Assembly (NCBI RefSeq): GCF_016463645.1
Contig: NZ_JAEMQX010000002.1
Coordinates: 1-64,000, forward strand
Length of the DNA: 64,000 nt
Source: Sphingopyxis sp.
GTDB lineage: Bacteria > Pseudomonadota > Alphaproteobacteria > Sphingomonadales > Sphingomonadaceae
Reading direction: 5' to 3'
A program made the translations under genes and the position numbers. The notes beneath the pieces are model-generated. The model saw only the letters and a program-made list of their open reading frames with translations, did not search any database and had not been told where the DNA came from. This document shows positions 29,908 through 40,100 of the stretch, in pieces; within the stretch, counting starts at the first letter, position 1; the number at the start of each line of letters is the position of its first letter.

Positions 29908-30579
29908 TTGCTGATTTGCATTCCCGATATCCTGAACGGCGACCAGCTTCAGAAGCTGGTCGCCATGATGGACAGGCAGCGTTTCATCGACGGGCGCGAG
30001 ACCGCGGGCTGGGCTGCCGCCGGGGTCAAGGAGAACCGGCAGGTCGCCGGTGATTCCAGGGACTATTCGGCAATGCAGGCCGTGGTCACGCAGGCGCTCG
30101 CTGCCAATCGCTTCTTCGCGGCCGCTGCGATGCCGCGCACGATGCGCCCGATCCTCTTCAGCCGCTACACCGAAGGCATGGGCTACGGCCCGCATGTCGA
30201 CAATGCGCTGATGGGCGAAAGTCCGCAGACGCGGATCGACCTTGCCTATACCCTCTTCCTGTCCGACCCGGACAGCTATGAGGGCGGCGAACTTGAGATC
30301 GACGAACCCGCCGGCACGCGATCGTTCAAGCTGCCCGCCGGGGCCGCGATCCTCTACCCCGCCAATTCGGTCCATCAGGTCGTGAAAGTCGCCTCGGGCC
30401 GGCGCGACGTCGCGGTCGGCTGGATTCAGAGCCTCGTGCGCGAAGCCGACAAGCGCCGCATCCTGTTCGAACTCGAAAATCTGCGCGCCACCATGTTCGC
30501 CGAGAGCGGCAAGAGCGCGGCCTTCGACACGCTCACGCGCAACACGAGCGACCTCTGGCGGATGTGGGCCGAAACCTGA
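29908..30579 (+). CDS. PKHD-type Fe2+/2-oxoglutarate hydroxylase (PiuC/YbiX-like)
   Basis: FSRYTEGMGYGPHVDNALMG, DLAYTLFLSDPDSYEGGELEI, LPAGAAILYPANSVHQVVKV; TTG start. Confidence 0.92.
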   Translation: MLICIPDILNGDQLQKLVAMMDRQRFIDGRETAGWAAAGVKENRQVAGDSRDYSAMQAVVTQALAANRFFAAAAMPRTMRPILFSRYTEGMGYGPHVDNALMGESPQTRIDLAYTLFLSDPDSYEGGELEIDEPAGTRSFKLPAGAAILYPANSVHQVVKVASGRRDVAVGWIQSLVREADKRRILFELENLRATMFAESGKSAAFDTLTRNTSDLWRMWAET

Positions 30580-30582
30580 TCC

Positions 30583-32484
30583 TCAAAGCATCGTCATGAT
30601 CTGGCCCGCCGCGCGGTGAGCCTCGTGCATCGCATGCGCCATCGCCATCTCGCCGAGCAGCTCGGAATGGGCGAAGACGATGCGGCCGTGCGGCTGGCGG
30701 ATGATGTCGGACGGCGGCGGGGCTCCATCGCGCCCAAAATAGAACCCCGGCTGCGGCGCAACATAGGCGTGACCCCAGCGATTGAGGATGATCCCGGCAA
30801 TGTCGCGCTTTGCATCGAAGCCGGCGGCGGCAAAACCCGCGGTCAACTGCTCGCGCAGTTGCCGCTCGAAATCGGCATAGCTCGTCGCGAAGAGCCGCGC
30901 CCGCGCCGCCGGACCCTGCGCGGCGCCGGGAAGCTCGGGATGCAGGAAGGGAATATAGAAGGTCAGCACCGTCGGGCTGTCCGGCGTGAAGGGCTCGGCC
31001 TTCCCTAATACGACATTGCGGCGGATCGAGGTCTGCCAGCCGAGCGCATCGAACCAGCGCGTATTGGTGAAGCCGAGCTTGTCGAAGAAGCGCCAGTTGC
31101 GAAGCGCGACATTGGCGATCATCACCGGCCCGTGGTGAAACTCGGCATAGGCGGCGCGGTGCGCCGCCGGGAGGTCCGCGACGATATTGCGGTTGACCCA
31201 GCCGCCCGACGCCATGACCACAGCTTTGGCTCTCGCGCGGCGCACCTTGCCGTCCCGAACATAGCTGACGATCGCATGCTCGGCCTTGGCAGGATCGCCC
31301 GGATGGCGCACGTCGATCGCGGTCGAGCCCGAGCGGATGCGGACCTTGTTGCCCGGCCGGTCCAGCTTCGCCGGGTCGATCATTCCGCCGACCGGCGCGA
31401 GGCTGTCCTTGCCCTCGGTCCGGATCGCGCCGGGGACCATCCGCTGCAGCATGATGCGCATGAAGGCGGTGTTGCCGCCGGGAAAGGAGACGAGGCCGAT
31501 ATCGCTCGACGAAATCACCTTGCCCTTGATCGTGGTGCCGGGGAGGCGAAGCCGGTGCGCGGCAAAGCCCGAGATGGCGCTGCCGGACATCCCGTAATTG
31601 CCGACCGCAATGCCGGGATCGACATAACTGCGGACCTCGGCGCCATATCCGAGCTTGTCGAGCAGTTCATAGTAGGTGATCGTATCGAGCCACGCCTCGG
31701 GATTGGGCACGCCCGTCAGCACATCGCGGCGGTCAGCGACAAAATCGTCGAGCTGCTTTTGCGCACCTTCGGACCAAGGTGTGTTCGCGAACCCGTCCTT
31801 GGTCGGATTGGCGACCCAGCCCTTCCCCGGAAAATGATAGCCGGTGGCATATGCCTTTTCCCACGCCGGGGCCATCGGCCCGAAATGATAGTCAGTCAGC
31901 TCATATTTCTCGGCGCCACCGCCCAGCGGCTCGAGTTCATATTTGGTCGGCAGGCCGAACTCGCGGTAATAGTCGGTGAAGATGTCGTAAGTACCCTCGC
32001 CGAAACTGCCGCGGACATAATTGGCGTGCGGGACGATGGCGCCGTTCGACCCTTGCGGCGCGATCAGGCGATGACCATCGACGTCGAACTCGTTCTGCTT
32101 GGCCTCGCCGCCAACAACGGGATGATTGTCGAGTAGCAGGCAGGTCGCGCCCGCTGCGGCGCGCTTCGAAAATTCATAGGCGGCCGTCATACCCGAAAAG
32201 CCCCCGCCGACGATCACCAGGTCGAAATCCTCGTCGACCGGCTTCGCGGCAGGGTCGGCATAAAGGCGATCGCGAATGCCGTGCGCGGCGTCGACGACGG
32301 CCTGCGTGTTGCCGTTCGACCAGGCATAGTCGCCGACGCCGCCATAGCCCGTCCAGGGAGATCCCGACGGAGCCCAGGGACCGTCCGCCGCCCCGCCCGG
32401 TCCGCCGCACCCCGACATCAGCGCCGCGCCTCCGGCGGTGATCGCACCATTCACGAAATCGCGCCGCGTGATACGGCTGTTCAT
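30583..32484 (-). CDS. FAD/NAD(P)-binding oxidoreductase, spermidine-dehydrogenase-like, Tat/lipoprotein leader
   Basis: SRITRRDFVNGAITAGGAALMSGCGG; DLVIVGGGFSGMTAAYEFSKRA; VGGEAKQNEFDVDGHRLIAPQGSN. Confidence 0.85.
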   Translation of the reverse strand: MNSRITRRDFVNGAITAGGAALMSGCGGPGGAADGPWAPSGSPWTGYGGVGDYAWSNGNTQAVVDAAHGIRDRLYADPAAKPVDEDFDLVIVGGGFSGMTAAYEFSKRAAAGATCLLLDNHPVVGGEAKQNEFDVDGHRLIAPQGSNGAIVPHANYVRGSFGEGTYDIFTDYYREFGLPTKYELEPLGGGAEKYELTDYHFGPMAPAWEKAYATGYHFPGKGWVANPTKDGFANTPWSEGAQKQLDDFVADRRDVLTGVPNPEAWLDTITYYELLDKLGYGAEVRSYVDPGIAVGNYGMSGSAISGFAAHRLRLPGTTIKGKVISSSDIGLVSFPGGNTAFMRIMLQRMVPGAIRTEGKDSLAPVGGMIDPAKLDRPGNKVRIRSGSTAIDVRHPGDPAKAEHAIVSYVRDGKVRRARAKAVVMASGGWVNRNIVADLPAAHRAAYAEFHHGPVMIANVALRNWRFFDKLGFTNTRWFDALGWQTSIRRNVVLGKAEPFTPDSPTVLTFYIPFLHPELPGAAQGPAARARLFATSYADFERQLREQLTAGFAAAGFDAKRDIAGIILNRWGHAYVAPQPGFYFGRDGAPPPSDIIRQPHGRIVFAHSELLGEMAMAHAMHEAHRAAGQIMTML

Positions 32485-32608
32485 ACCCAGAAGCTCGTCT
32501 GACCCTTGCCTGCTCACCGTCCGTATTTCCTCTCGTGCGATCCGCACCCGAAAACGGCGGTCGAGGATGCCCCGACCGCCGCCGCCGAGATTTAGACTAT
32601 TGCCCGGT

Positions 32609-34696
32609 TCAGAACCGGTAGGTCAGCGTCCCCTGGACTGTGCGCGGTTCGCCATTGGCGCACGAGCCGAAGACCGAGCAGCCCGGATAATATCGCTCGT
32701 CGAACAGGTTCACCGCATTCAGCTGCAGCGTCCAGTTCCTGTAATCGAAGGCGGCCATCGCATCGACCAGCGTGTAACTGGGTGCTTCGACGATAAAGGT
32801 GCCGCTGCGCGACGTCGTTGCGCCATTATAGCGCACGCCGCCACCAACACGCATGCTGATGTCCTCGGTGAGTGCGATCGTCTTCGTGCCGAACAGGCTG
32901 GCCATATATTGCGGAACGCCCTCCGCCTGATAATCCTGGTCGGTGAGTCTGACCGTGCCATATGAGAAGGCCGCGACCAGCGAGAGATCGTCCTGGACAT
33001 TATGGTTGGCCTGGAACTCGACACCGCGCGATTTCTTGGAGCCGGTCTGGGTCTGAAGAAACGGATTGTCAGGATCGGTCCGCAGCGCGTTGTTTTCCTT
33101 CAGATCATAGAGCGACACGCGCAGCATCGTTGACCGGAGCGGCTGCCACTTGACGCCGATTTCCTTCTGTTTGCCGGACAAGGGCACATAGGTCTGACCA
33201 AGCTGGTTCTGGCCAACGATCGGAAGGAAGGACTCCGCGTAGCTGATATAGGGCGCGAGCGTCGGCGTGGCGTTGATTGTCAGGCCCGCGCGCTTGGTCG
33301 TCGTGTTCGTGGATTCCCGCGGCTTGGCGGTCTCGTTCCGCCGATAGCGGTCATGACGGATACCGAGGACAAGCGACGCGATTTCGCCGAAATCAACTTG
33401 GTCCTGTAGATAAAAGCCGGTCTGTTTCAGCACCTCGGTCGTGGTCGCACCCAGCACGGGCGGGGCGCCGGTGCCATAGACCGGGTTGTAGACGTCGATC
33501 GTGTCGATGCCGCTGACAAAGACCTGCTGATAGGCGTTCTTGAAGTAGGAATAGTCGATACCGGCAAGAATCTGGTGCGAAGCGGGTCCGGTATCGAACT
33601 TGAACGCGAGGCTGTTGTCGGTGTTGAAGACATTATATTTGACGTCGATCGCGTACAGATTGCGCGGCACGCGCGTGCTGCCGGCGGGGACGAACGGGTC
33701 GAGCGGGCCCGAGCCGAAATAGGTCGCCAGATAATATTCCGCCTGCTCGGTATTGGCCCAGGTGTAGCGGTTGGAACTGCGGAACGTGAGCGCATCCGAA
33801 AATTCATGGGTCGCCAGCAGGCTTAGCGCGGTATATTCTTTGTCGCCCTTGTTTATCCCCGGCTCGCCGAAGAAGCGTGAGTCGGGAATACGCTCGCCGG
33901 GCCGCGCATAGAGCGACGCGACCAGCGGTACGATGTTGTAGTTCGGCGGATTCTTGTCGTGCTGATAGATGCCGATCGCGGTGATGTCGGTGCGCTCCGA
34001 AGGGCGCCACGCAATCGAGGCTTGCGCCAGTTGGCGATCGTTGGGGGTATAATCCATGCGCGAATCAGAGTCGCGCAGCACGCCAGTGAAGCGCACGGCA
34101 ACGGTGTCGCTCAGCGGCCCGGTGACATCGAAAACGCCTTCCTTTCGATCGAATGTACCATAGCTGACACTCGCGCTGCCGCCGAATTCAAACTGCGGCC
34201 GCTTCGTCTGCATGTTGGTGACGCCACTGGCACTCCCCGAGCCGTAGAGCACGGATGCCGGGCCGATGAGTACTTCGACGCGTTCCAGCGTGTTGACGTC
34301 GACGCGCGGCATGAAAACGAAGCCGTAGTTGCGCTTCAGGCCATCGACGAACAGGACCGATTCATGACCGCGGATAATGTTGAAATCGCCGCGTGAGTCA
34401 TCCGACGCGTTGGAGACACCGGACGTATATTTCAGTGCTTCGCGAATATTCAGCGCGCCGCGATCCTGCATTTCCTCGGTCGTGACGATTTCGATGGCCT
34501 GCGGAACGCGCAGGATGGGGGTATCGGTCTTGGTCGCCGTGGTCGCGGTCGTGCCGGTGACAACGATGTCCGAGCGATCCTCGGCATCCGCGGTCTGCGC
34601 CTGCGCCTGCGCCGGCGATGCAAACACCAGTGCCAGCAACGATACGCCGATCGATCCGCGCGCCATTCCCGCACGGCGTAGACGAACTCTTGTCAT
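32609..34696 (-). CDS. TonB-dependent siderophore-type receptor
   Basis: Plug: ILRVPQAIEIVTTEEMQDRGALNIREALKYTSGVSN; RGHESVLFVDGLKRNYGF; C-terminal GTLTYRF. Confidence 0.93.
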   Translation of the reverse strand: MTRVRLRRAGMARGSIGVSLLALVFASPAQAQAQTADAEDRSDIVVTGTTATTATKTDTPILRVPQAIEIVTTEEMQDRGALNIREALKYTSGVSNASDDSRGDFNIIRGHESVLFVDGLKRNYGFVFMPRVDVNTLERVEVLIGPASVLYGSGSASGVTNMQTKRPQFEFGGSASVSYGTFDRKEGVFDVTGPLSDTVAVRFTGVLRDSDSRMDYTPNDRQLAQASIAWRPSERTDITAIGIYQHDKNPPNYNIVPLVASLYARPGERIPDSRFFGEPGINKGDKEYTALSLLATHEFSDALTFRSSNRYTWANTEQAEYYLATYFGSGPLDPFVPAGSTRVPRNLYAIDVKYNVFNTDNSLAFKFDTGPASHQILAGIDYSYFKNAYQQVFVSGIDTIDVYNPVYGTGAPPVLGATTTEVLKQTGFYLQDQVDFGEIASLVLGIRHDRYRRNETAKPRESTNTTTKRAGLTINATPTLAPYISYAESFLPIVGQNQLGQTYVPLSGKQKEIGVKWQPLRSTMLRVSLYDLKENNALRTDPDNPFLQTQTGSKKSRGVEFQANHNVQDDLSLVAAFSYGTVRLTDQDYQAEGVPQYMASLFGTKTIALTEDISMRVGGGVRYNGATTSRSGTFIVEAPSYTLVDAMAAFDYRNWTLQLNAVNLFDERYYPGCSVFGSCANGEPRTVQGTLTYRF

Positions 34697-34795
34697 AACG
34701 CCCCCTTCCCTATCCGATCCAGACCCATCCCTCGGTCGATTTCTCTGTGACCGGACGAATGTAGATCGGTTGCAAAACTCTGGTTGATCAGATTC

Positions 34796-34819
34796 GGGTA
34801 AAAGCGAACTTTGATGGGT
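34796..34819 (-). promoter_or_regulatory. TTACCC-type box pair upstream of the TonB receptor
   Basis: Minus strand CCACCCATCAAAGTTCGCTTTTACCCG; GGGT at 34796 and 34816 (20 bp). Confidence 0.5.
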
Positions 34820-34942
34820 GGATTTTTTCTCTCGAAACGCGATTACCCGCAGATAGCCGCGAAAAATGGGGTCCGAATGCAGCGTTCGGCCAGCGCTCCG
34901 GTCATCGGAAAACGCAATTTCCATCGAGTCTTCCGTTCTTAC

Positions 34943-34968
34943 TGTGGACATATTGGTCTCCATATGGA
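34943..34968. promoter_or_regulatory. Candidate IclR operator upstream of the CoA-transferase
   Basis: TGGACATATTGGTCTCCATATGGAAA, containing the perfect palindrome TCCATATGGA. Confidence 0.35.
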
Positions 34969-34986
34969 AACAAATTTCTGAAGGAG

Positions 34987-36180
34987 ATGATGATGTTGCC
35001 ATTGCTGGAGGGGATTCGGATCATCGAGATCGGAGCGGTGGTTCTGGGACCCTATGCGGGCCAGATGCTCGCCGATCTCGGCGCCGAGGTGATCAAGGTC
35101 GAACCGCTCGAAGGCGATATCGCACGCCATGCCCACCCGGCCGGACCCGGCGGCGGCGCGCTCTTCCTCAATAACAACCGCAACAAGCGAATGCTCGCGC
35201 TCGATCTCAAGGCCCCCGGGGGCCGCGCGGCGCTCGCGAAACTGATCACGAGTTCGGACGTCCTGTTCCACAATATGCGGATAGATGCCGCCGAGCGTCT
35301 CGGGCTCGGCTTCGAGGCGGTCGCCGCGATCAACCCGGCGATCATCCATTGCGCCGCGATCGGCTTCGGGCAGGCGGGGCGTTACCGCGATCGCCCGGCC
35401 TTCGACGACATCATCCAGGCGGCGAGCGGGATCGCGGGCCTCGGCGCGACGGGCGGAGGCGATCCGCGCTTCGTCCCCACGATCCTCGCCGACAAGGTGG
35501 CGGCACTGCACGCGGTCTATGCCATCCTCGCCGCGCTCGTGGCGCGCGCACGCGGCCGCGCAGGCGCGATCAAGATCGAGGTGCCGATGTTCGAGGCGCT
35601 CGCATCCTTCATGCTCAACGAACATCTCGCCGGCGCGACCTTCGCCGAGGATGGCGCGGTCGGCTACCCGCGCATTCTTTCGCCCAACCGGCGGCCCTTT
35701 CGCACTGCGGATGGCTGGATTGCCGTTCTTCCCTATACCGACCGGCAATGGCGCGCCTTCCTCGCCGAGGTCGGACGCGAGGATGTCGCGCGCGAGCCTT
35801 GGTTCGACGATCCGCGCGAACGGCCCGCTCACATCGACGAGCTTTACGCGCTCGTCGCCAAACGCCTTCCGGAGCGAACGACCGAGGCATGGCTTGCCGC
35901 TCTTGGCGCGCGCGACATTCCCTGCTCGCAGGTGCCCGACCTTCAGGCGTTGCTCCACGACCCGCATCTTGCGGAGATCGGATTCTTCGACGTGGCGCCG
36001 GGCTATGCCGACGGAATCGCGCGCAACCTGCCCCAACCGGTGCTGTTCGAAGGCATTACCGGGACCCCAGACGTCGCACCGCGCGGGCTCGGCGCCGACA
36101 GCCGCGCGCTTCTTCGCGAATGCGGCTATTCGGACAGCGAAATCGATGCGCTGATCGAGGCGGGCGTCGCCGCCGCCTGA
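34987..36180 (+). CDS. CaiB/BaiF-family CoA-transferase
   Basis: LEGIRIIEIGAVVLGPYAGQMLADLGAEVIKVEPLEGD; LFLNNNRNKRMLALDLK. Confidence 0.93.
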   Translation: MMMLPLLEGIRIIEIGAVVLGPYAGQMLADLGAEVIKVEPLEGDIARHAHPAGPGGGALFLNNNRNKRMLALDLKAPGGRAALAKLITSSDVLFHNMRIDAAERLGLGFEAVAAINPAIIHCAAIGFGQAGRYRDRPAFDDIIQAASGIAGLGATGGGDPRFVPTILADKVAALHAVYAILAALVARARGRAGAIKIEVPMFEALASFMLNEHLAGATFAEDGAVGYPRILSPNRRPFRTADGWIAVLPYTDRQWRAFLAEVGREDVAREPWFDDPRERPAHIDELYALVAKRLPERTTEAWLAALGARDIPCSQVPDLQALLHDPHLAEIGFFDVAPGYADGIARNLPQPVLFEGITGTPDVAPRGLGADSRALLRECGYSDSEIDALIEAGVAAA

Positions 36181-37125
36181 TCAGGCGAGCCGCGCGCGGA
36201 TGAAAACTGCGCCGTCGTGGATGGCCTTACGGGCGACCTGTGCAACAGACATCGCCTCGAGGAAACTGTGGGTCGCGCCCGGATAGATTTTGGTTGTCGC
36301 CTTGACACCAGCTCGCTCGAGCCGCGTTTCCATGTCCAATGATTGCTCGCTCAGAATGTCATGTTCGGGGATCACGAGAAATACCGGCGGGAACTCGGCG
36401 AAACTCGCATGCGCCGGGCAGGCCAGCGGATCTCGTTGTCCCGCGTCCCAATTCGCGAGATAATTGACATAATAGCTTTGTGCCTCGGCGCGGTCCATGA
36501 TCGAACCGGGCCCGCCGAAACGGGCCTCGGCCCGGTCCGATATCTCGGGCGTGAAATATCCATAGTTGGATAGAATCGCGCGGATCGTGCCGATGGCGCC
36601 CTTTTCTCGCAATCTCAGCGACGTTGCGAAACAGAGATTTGCTCCGGCTGAATCGCCACCCATTGCGAGACGCGCGGGATCGACGCCCAGTTCATCGCCA
36701 TGCGCCCTGAGCCACAGCATGAACGCCTCGATACGGTCGAGGGCTTCGGGATATTTATGCTCGGGCGATAGCGGATAGTCGACGCCGATGACGGCGAAGC
36801 CTCCAGCCTCGGCATATTCGCGCATCAGCCGGTCATGCGTGTCGATCGAGAAGAGCGTGAACCCGCCTCCGTGCAGGTAAACCAGCGCGGGTGCCGGGCT
36901 TGCAACGCCTTCCGGACGGTAGACACGGATGCGGAGTTCTCCCGCTCCCGGATCGAAGACATGTTCGGCGGTCTCCCCCATCGCCGGCCCGCCTTCGGCC
37001 CAGCGCGCGCGCACTGTTTCGCACACCGCGCGCTGGCTGGGGAAGTCGAGCGTGCCGAACGGCGGATGCTCGGCCCATCGCCGCTTCATCTCGTCAAGAA
37101 AGGCCTGGATTTCCGGATCGATCAT
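36181..37125 (-). CDS. Alpha/beta hydrolase (acetyl-esterase/HSL-like)
   Basis: VYLHGGGFTLFSIDTHDRL, AMGGDSAGANLCFATSLRL. Confidence 0.9.
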   Translation of the reverse strand: MIDPEIQAFLDEMKRRWAEHPPFGTLDFPSQRAVCETVRARWAEGGPAMGETAEHVFDPGAGELRIRVYRPEGVASPAPALVYLHGGGFTLFSIDTHDRLMREYAEAGGFAVIGVDYPLSPEHKYPEALDRIEAFMLWLRAHGDELGVDPARLAMGGDSAGANLCFATSLRLREKGAIGTIRAILSNYGYFTPEISDRAEARFGGPGSIMDRAEAQSYYVNYLANWDAGQRDPLACPAHASFAEFPPVFLVIPEHDILSEQSLDMETRLERAGVKATTKIYPGATHSFLEAMSVAQVARKAIHDGAVFIRARLA

Positions 37126-37129
37126 CGTT

Positions 37130-40100
37130 TCACTTCCCCCCTTCGACGGGCAGCCACCGGCTTTCCTTCCTGTCGTCTTCGAACCAGCTCGGCGGCAGCT
37201 TGCGCGGATGCGGCCAGAGTTCGTCGAGCGTGTCGGCATCGAACAATTGTCCGCCGCGCATCACCAGCTCGAGGCTGCGCGTGTTGGTAATGTCCGTCAG
37301 CGGATCGGCGCCGAATATGAGGATATCCGCATATTTTCCGGCCTCGAGCGTGCCCATGTCGGCGAGCCGTCCGATCGTCTCGGCCGCCCCCGCGGTCGCC
37401 GCGTGCAGGACGGCCATCGGCTTCATGCCGCCGAGCGTGTGCGCTTCCATTTCATAATGGAAGCCGATGCCCGGCTCGTCGCCATGCGAGCCCATTCCGA
37501 CAAGCGCGCCCGCTTCGGCGAGCCGCGCCGCATCCGCCGCGAGCGCCGGCATGCGCGAAGCGTCGAGCGAACCCCATTCGCGATGACCGAGCCGGTGCGC
37601 GATCGCGGTCGGCGACCAGAAATGCCGGACCTTGGGATCGAGCGCCGGATCATGCCTGGCGACATAATAGTGACGGCCCGAGGGTCCGCTCGTGTTGACC
37701 AGCAACGTCGCGACATAGCTCGCGCGCATCCGCTCGTAGAGTTTGAGCACATCTTCCTGGAGTGGCGCGATCGGCAGCGCATGCTCGTTGCCCGCATAGC
37801 CGTCGATGAGCTGGGTCAGGATGAGTTTCGGATTGTGGCTGCCCTCGGTCGTCGGCAACAGGCCGAGTTCGCGCGAGGCGATGGCGATCCATTGCCGCAC
37901 GGTCCGGCTTTCGCCGCGATATTGCTTGATATTCCGGAGGCCCCAGGCATCGCGGTAACGCCGCAGCACGTTGCGCACATCGTTGAGCGAGGTGAAGCGC
38001 TCCTTCGAGAAAAGCGCCGGGCCCGTCGAGCGGAGGCGCGGGGCGACGATCAGTCCCGCGTCGATCAGGTCCTGATAGGCGACCTGGTCGATCCCCAGCG
38101 TCGAGGGGTCGAAGGCGGTGGTGACGCCGAAGGCGAGCCGCGTTCGAAATCCCCATTCGTCATAGCCGATGACGTTGCGCCGGATGCCGCCGATATGGTC
38201 ATGGTCGTCGATGAAGCCCGGTGACACCGTCTTGCCGCCGAGTTCGCGCACGGGCGTTCCCGGGGGGACTGCGATGCTGCCGCGCGCCCCGATCGCGGCG
38301 ATCCGGTCGCCGGTGACGAGGATATCGGCGTTCTCGATGATCCTGTCACCGCCCGCCATGGTGAGCGCGCGCGCGCCGCGCAGCAGAAGGCTCCCCTCGG
38401 GCCGCGCACGCGGAAGCTCGGCGGCGAGTTCGATCCGCTCCTTCGGCGGCGCCGCGCCCGGGTCGGGCAGGATTTGCGCATAATTGCCGACCGACCAGAG
38501 GAGGCTTCCGTCGGCACGCCATTCGAAGAAATCGGCGCCGAGATCGGTGACCTTGCGCCCCGCGCTCCGGGGCGCGGTCAGATCGATCTCGCGTATCTCG
38601 CCCTGAGGCAACGGCGCGACATAGAGCTGCTCGCTGGTCTGCGCGGCGATCCATTTGCCGTCGGGGCTGATCCGGATGTCGTCGGCATCGGCAAGCTGGT
38701 CGGTGAAATAATAGCCCTGCGCCTTTACCGTCGCGACCGGACGCTGCGCACCGCTCGCGAGATCGACCGATATCAGCCCATCCTCGCCGAGAAGATAAGC
38801 GGCGGAACTATCGCCACGCACGAAATGCGCACGGCCGCCGAGCCGGCCCGCGGCGACGATCCGCGCCGCACCGCCCGCCGAAGGGAATGAAACCAGTTCG
38901 GCCGGGCGCACGGTGCCGAACTCGAAACTCGAATGCTGGCGCGCGGCAGCGGGAGAGCGCACCGCGAGGATTGACTTGCCGTCGGGCGTGAAGCTCGGGT
39001 GGGTGTAAAAGGCGGGCAGGTCGCTGATCTTCCTGGCCACTCCCGACCCGTCGGCCGCGATCGTCCAGATCGTCCCGCCGGCCGTTTCGCTCCAGGTCAC
39101 ATAGGCAAGGTGCCTGCCGTCGGGGCTCCAGGCCGGGAGCGAGGGTGGATCGCCCGTCACCGGAAGGCGAAGCGATGCGCCACCGGCGAGCGGCTGCACA
39201 TAAAGGCTGCCGAGCGCCGCATAAGCGACCCGCGCGCCATCGGGTGACGGCGTCGTGCCTTGCGGCAGCTTCGCGCGCACAGGACCGGTCTCCTCGCGAA
39301 AGCCGATCCGCGTGCTGGGCCCGACGGCGAGATTGAGCCTCGCCGTGAAGGGAATGCGCTGGGGCGCGGCGCCATCGACGGGCCGGCGTTCGATCTTGCC
39401 TTCATAGGCGATCAGGATCGCCTTGCTGTCGGGCGTGAACGCATAGCGCGGGATGAGATCGAGCCACGCCGCGCCGTTCATCATGTCGAGCGGCGCGGGA
39501 CCGAGGTCGCGGTCGATCCCCGTCTCAAGCTCGCGCACGCGGAGGCTTGTCCTCGCCATGTTCCGCGTCGCATAGGCGAGCAGCTTGCCGTCGGGCGAGA
39601 TGGCCGGGCGGAAGAAGGTCTCGCCGCCCGCCTCGCGTCCGCCCGAGCTTCCGACGACCGTCTTTTCTGCGCCGCTCGCCAGATCGCGGCGCACGATCGT
39701 CCAGGGGATCGGCTCATCGAACGAGAGATCGCCGGTCCGCCGCGCATAATAGAGATATTTGCCGTCGCGCGAGGCCGAGGCGCCCAATGTGCTTTGCCAC
39801 GCCGCGCGCGGCGCATCCTCCTTGAGCTTAGCGGGCGCCACCAGTTCGCCCGGTCGGCCATCGACCGGATGCCGCCACAGCTCGTAGCGGTCGATGCGGA
39901 TGCGATAGCGGCTGACATAGACCGACTTGCCATCGGCGCTCCATTCGGGCGAGGTGCGCACCGCGCCGTCATCCTCGTCGCTGATCCGCCGCGCGCCGCT
40001 GCCGTCAGTGCGCGCGATCCAGACATTGTCCCCGCCCGAGCGGTCGCTGACATAGGCGATCCACTTGCCGTCGGGCGAGAAGGTCGGCTGGACCTCGAAT

